Assembly (NCBI GenBank): GCA_002438845.1
Contig: DJRG01000075.1
Span: 270 to 25,879, forward strand
Origin: Bacteroidales bacterium UBA6366
GTDB taxonomy: Bacteria > Bacteroidota > Bacteroidia > Bacteroidales > UBA932
Direction: 5' to 3'
DNA length: 25,610 nt
Part shown: positions 24,399 through 25,610 of the stretch, piece after piece
Layout: every line of letters begins with the position of its first letter
Numbering within the stretch: the stretch's first letter is position 1
Translations under genes and position numbers: made by a program
Notes under the pieces: generated by a model
Told to the model about the DNA's origin: nothing
The model's input: the letters and a program-made list of their open reading frames with translations, nothing else
The model's database searches: none

Positions 24399-25322
24399 AT
24401 GAAAAGAGCTTCTTATGCCGAGTCTGAACGGATCTGCGAGACAACCTTTGCCAAAGGTTGCCCTTGGTGGCATCTTTACACACCGGGAATAGACACTCCG
24501 CTGCTCTTCGCGGACGCTGAGGACTTTCGTTATGCGATCAACCTTCTGGCCAGATGCCATAAAGACATCGAGACCGTGATTATTGTCGCCTTTGAGATCA
24601 TGAACAATCATATTCATCTGGTAGTGAGCGGGAATGAGGATGACATCAGGCGTTTTTTCGCTCTTTTTAGGAGACATCTGAAATGGTACCTGACCTCAAA
24701 GGGACGAAAGGAGTCCATCCGGCGCTTCACAATGTCTTTAAAACCTATCAAAGATCTGAGAACGCTGAGAAATACGATTGTCTACGTCAACAGGAATGGC
24801 TATGTGGCGGATCCTGACCGCACGCCTTATTCCGACCCTTGGGGAACAGGGAGGTTCTATTTCGGAGACTATCAGATCGGGAGACCGTTGGGTGACTTCT
24901 CCTACAGGGAAGCCAGAAAGTTGCTTCGGAGCAGGGGTGGAGAATTGGCCGGTGACTGTCTTGTAATCAACGGGCATATCTCACCTGTCTCGTTCTGTGC
25001 CACCGAGCTTGGCAAAGCGATGTTCCGCAACGCCCATCACTACTTCTCGATGATCAGCAAGAATGTCGAGGCATACGGTGAACTGGCAAACGAGCTTGAC
25101 GATGGGGAGTTTCTTACAGACCAAGAGCTTTTCACACAGGTCAGCAAACTTCTTATGCAAAATTACGGCACCAACTCGCTGAGAGAACTGACGAGGCCTC
25201 AAAAACTGGATCTGGCCCGCATGCTGCGTCAGAGCTACCATTCTTCCAACGGCCAGATTCGCCGGATTCTGGGTCTCACCCAGTACGATGTGGATTCACT
25301 ATTTCCCTTGTCCGCCAAATAG
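24399..25322 (+). CDS. RAYT-like (IS200-like HUH) transposase with C-terminal HTH-like region
   Basis: A 307-residue protein whose first ~150 residues match the Transposase IS200-like (Y1_Tnp) domain of REP-associated tyrosine transposases. It has the HUH motif in MNNHIHLVVSG (H71, H73) and RRHLKWYLTSKG. A candidate nucleophile tyrosine lies in IVYVNRNGYV (Y129, alternatively Y135), followed by DPWGTG. These enzymes nick single-stranded DNA at repeats and are usually single-copy and domesticated rather than true insertion sequences. The C-terminal ~80 residues (LFTQVSKLLMQNYGTNSLRE to SNGQIRRILGLTQYDVDSL) form a helical region resembling a DnaA-C-like HTH, as seen on some RAYT relatives. The gene has repeat cores 18 bases before its start and 27 bases after its stop, so it is embedded in its probable substrate. 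It is not bounded by IS200-type ends. Confidence 0.85.
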   Translation: MKRASYAESERICETTFAKGCPWWHLYTPGIDTPLLFADAEDFRYAINLLARCHKDIETVIIVAFEIMNNHIHLVVSGNEDDIRRFFALFRRHLKWYLTSKGRKESIRRFTMSLKPIKDLRTLRNTIVYVNRNGYVADPDRTPYSDPWGTGRFYFGDYQIGRPLGDFSYREARKLLRSRGGELAGDCLVINGHISPVSFCATELGKAMFRNAHHYFSMISKNVEAYGELANELDDGEFLTDQELFTQVSKLLMQNYGTNSLRELTRPQKLDLARMLRQSYHSSNGQIRRILGLTQYDVDSLFPLSAK

Positions 25323-25349
25323 GAACGATGGAGGCAGCGTAGGCGGTTC

Positions 25350-25427
25350 GGGGGCAATATCCTCCTTTCTGCACCCAGAGTGTGCTGTCGAAATGGCTTT
25401 GGGTGCAAAACTGGTCTTTTTGCCCCC
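25350..25427. repeat. RAYT-associated repeats, right flank, inverted pair
   Basis: Core G (25350-25376) reads GGGGGC-N15-GCACCC. Core H (25401-25427) reads GGGTGC-N15-GCCCCC, the opposite orientation. They are separated by exactly 24 bases, an inverted pair of the kind called a REPIN in other bacteria. Confidence 0.92.
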
Positions 25428-25488
25428 TGACCACAAGGTTAAAGGCGGCAAGTATTCACTGGTATTTATCGCCGGAAACCTGCGGCTC

Positions 25489-25610
25489 GGGTGCGGGAAT
25501 ACACCATCCGCACCCGACTCTATCACACCAGGCAGCCGCGGAGGCAAAAAGGTTCACCTCGCACCCGGAGTTACCGGTGTCAGCAACCGCGGGGGCAATA
25601 AGGGCAGCCT
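25489..25610. repeat. RAYT-associated repeats, right flank, run continuing past window end
   Basis: Core I (25489-25515) is GGGTGC-N15-GCACCC, a perfectly symmetric version. Core J (25540-25566) is GGAGGC-N15-GCACCC. Core K begins GGGGGC at 25591 and is cut by the window end after 14 filler bases. Gaps I-J and J-K are both 24 bases. The gap from core H is 61 bases, the one break in the 51-base register. Confidence 0.9.

Noticed and set aside
25350..25610. CRISPR-like array because of regular spacing
   Set aside because: The conserved parts are only 6-base boxes, units occur in both orientations, both fillers are variable, and no cas gene is present.
24222..25610. Integron attC sites or a cassette array
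   Set aside because: No integrase gene and no RYYYAAC/GTTRRRY core sites were seen; the genes do not alternate with the repeats as cassettes would.

Overview
The window looks like a chromosomal segment of a Bacteroidales bacterium (phylum Bacteroidota). The supporting signs are promoters of the Bacteroidota type (TTTG, about 19-20 bases, TAnnTTTG), a ParE with no parC beside it, a DUF1573 exported protein, an ArsP_2-type permease, and a GH110-like beta-helix lipoprotein. Composition is roughly half G+C, with two clearly A+T-rich inserts (inside mod and at the RhuM gene).

Layout. 1-645: 3' part of a probable LysR-type regulator. 650-1507/1591 (minus): pRiA4b ORF-3-like protein. 1561-2466: ATPase-domain regulator that has lost its N-terminal domain. 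2467-3032: no convincing gene, but a 24-27-base tandem repeat. 3087-5594 (minus): 57-residue two-cluster ferredoxin with its own promoter and terminator, then an operon of a DUF1573 exported protein and an ArsP_2-type permease. 5960-10189 (plus): parE, a PlsC-like acyltransferase and an acyl-CoA synthetase-like enzyme, closely spaced. 10221-12080 (minus): GH110-like lipoprotein. 12402-22355 (plus): five-gene defence operon made of a SNF2-type helicase, a DUF4391 protein, a type III Mod methyltransferase, a RhuM-family protein and a type III Res subunit. 22380-24080: DUF4153-like membrane protein. 24399-25322: a RAYT-like (IS200-like HUH) transposase with an added C-terminal helical/HTH-like region, embedded in repeats that run off the right end.

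Two things deserve most attention. First, a repeat family of the form GGGGGC-N15-GCACCC occurs as at least nine complete cores, plus a cut one at the window end. Neighbouring cores are separated by 24 bases almost every time, giving a 51-base period, while the N15 and N24 filler is not conserved. The repeats flank the RAYT gene on both sides, and a second cluster lies 74 bases upstream of the defence operon. This resembles a REP/RAYT system with unusual geometry. Second, the defence operon joins a helicase and DUF4391 to a type III restriction pair. Its mod gene carries a sharply bounded A+T-rich target-recognition segment, and an A+T-rich RhuM gene sits between mod and res.

No tRNA, rRNA or CRISPR array was recognised. 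Functional calls rest on motif and family recognition by eye; no database search was possible.
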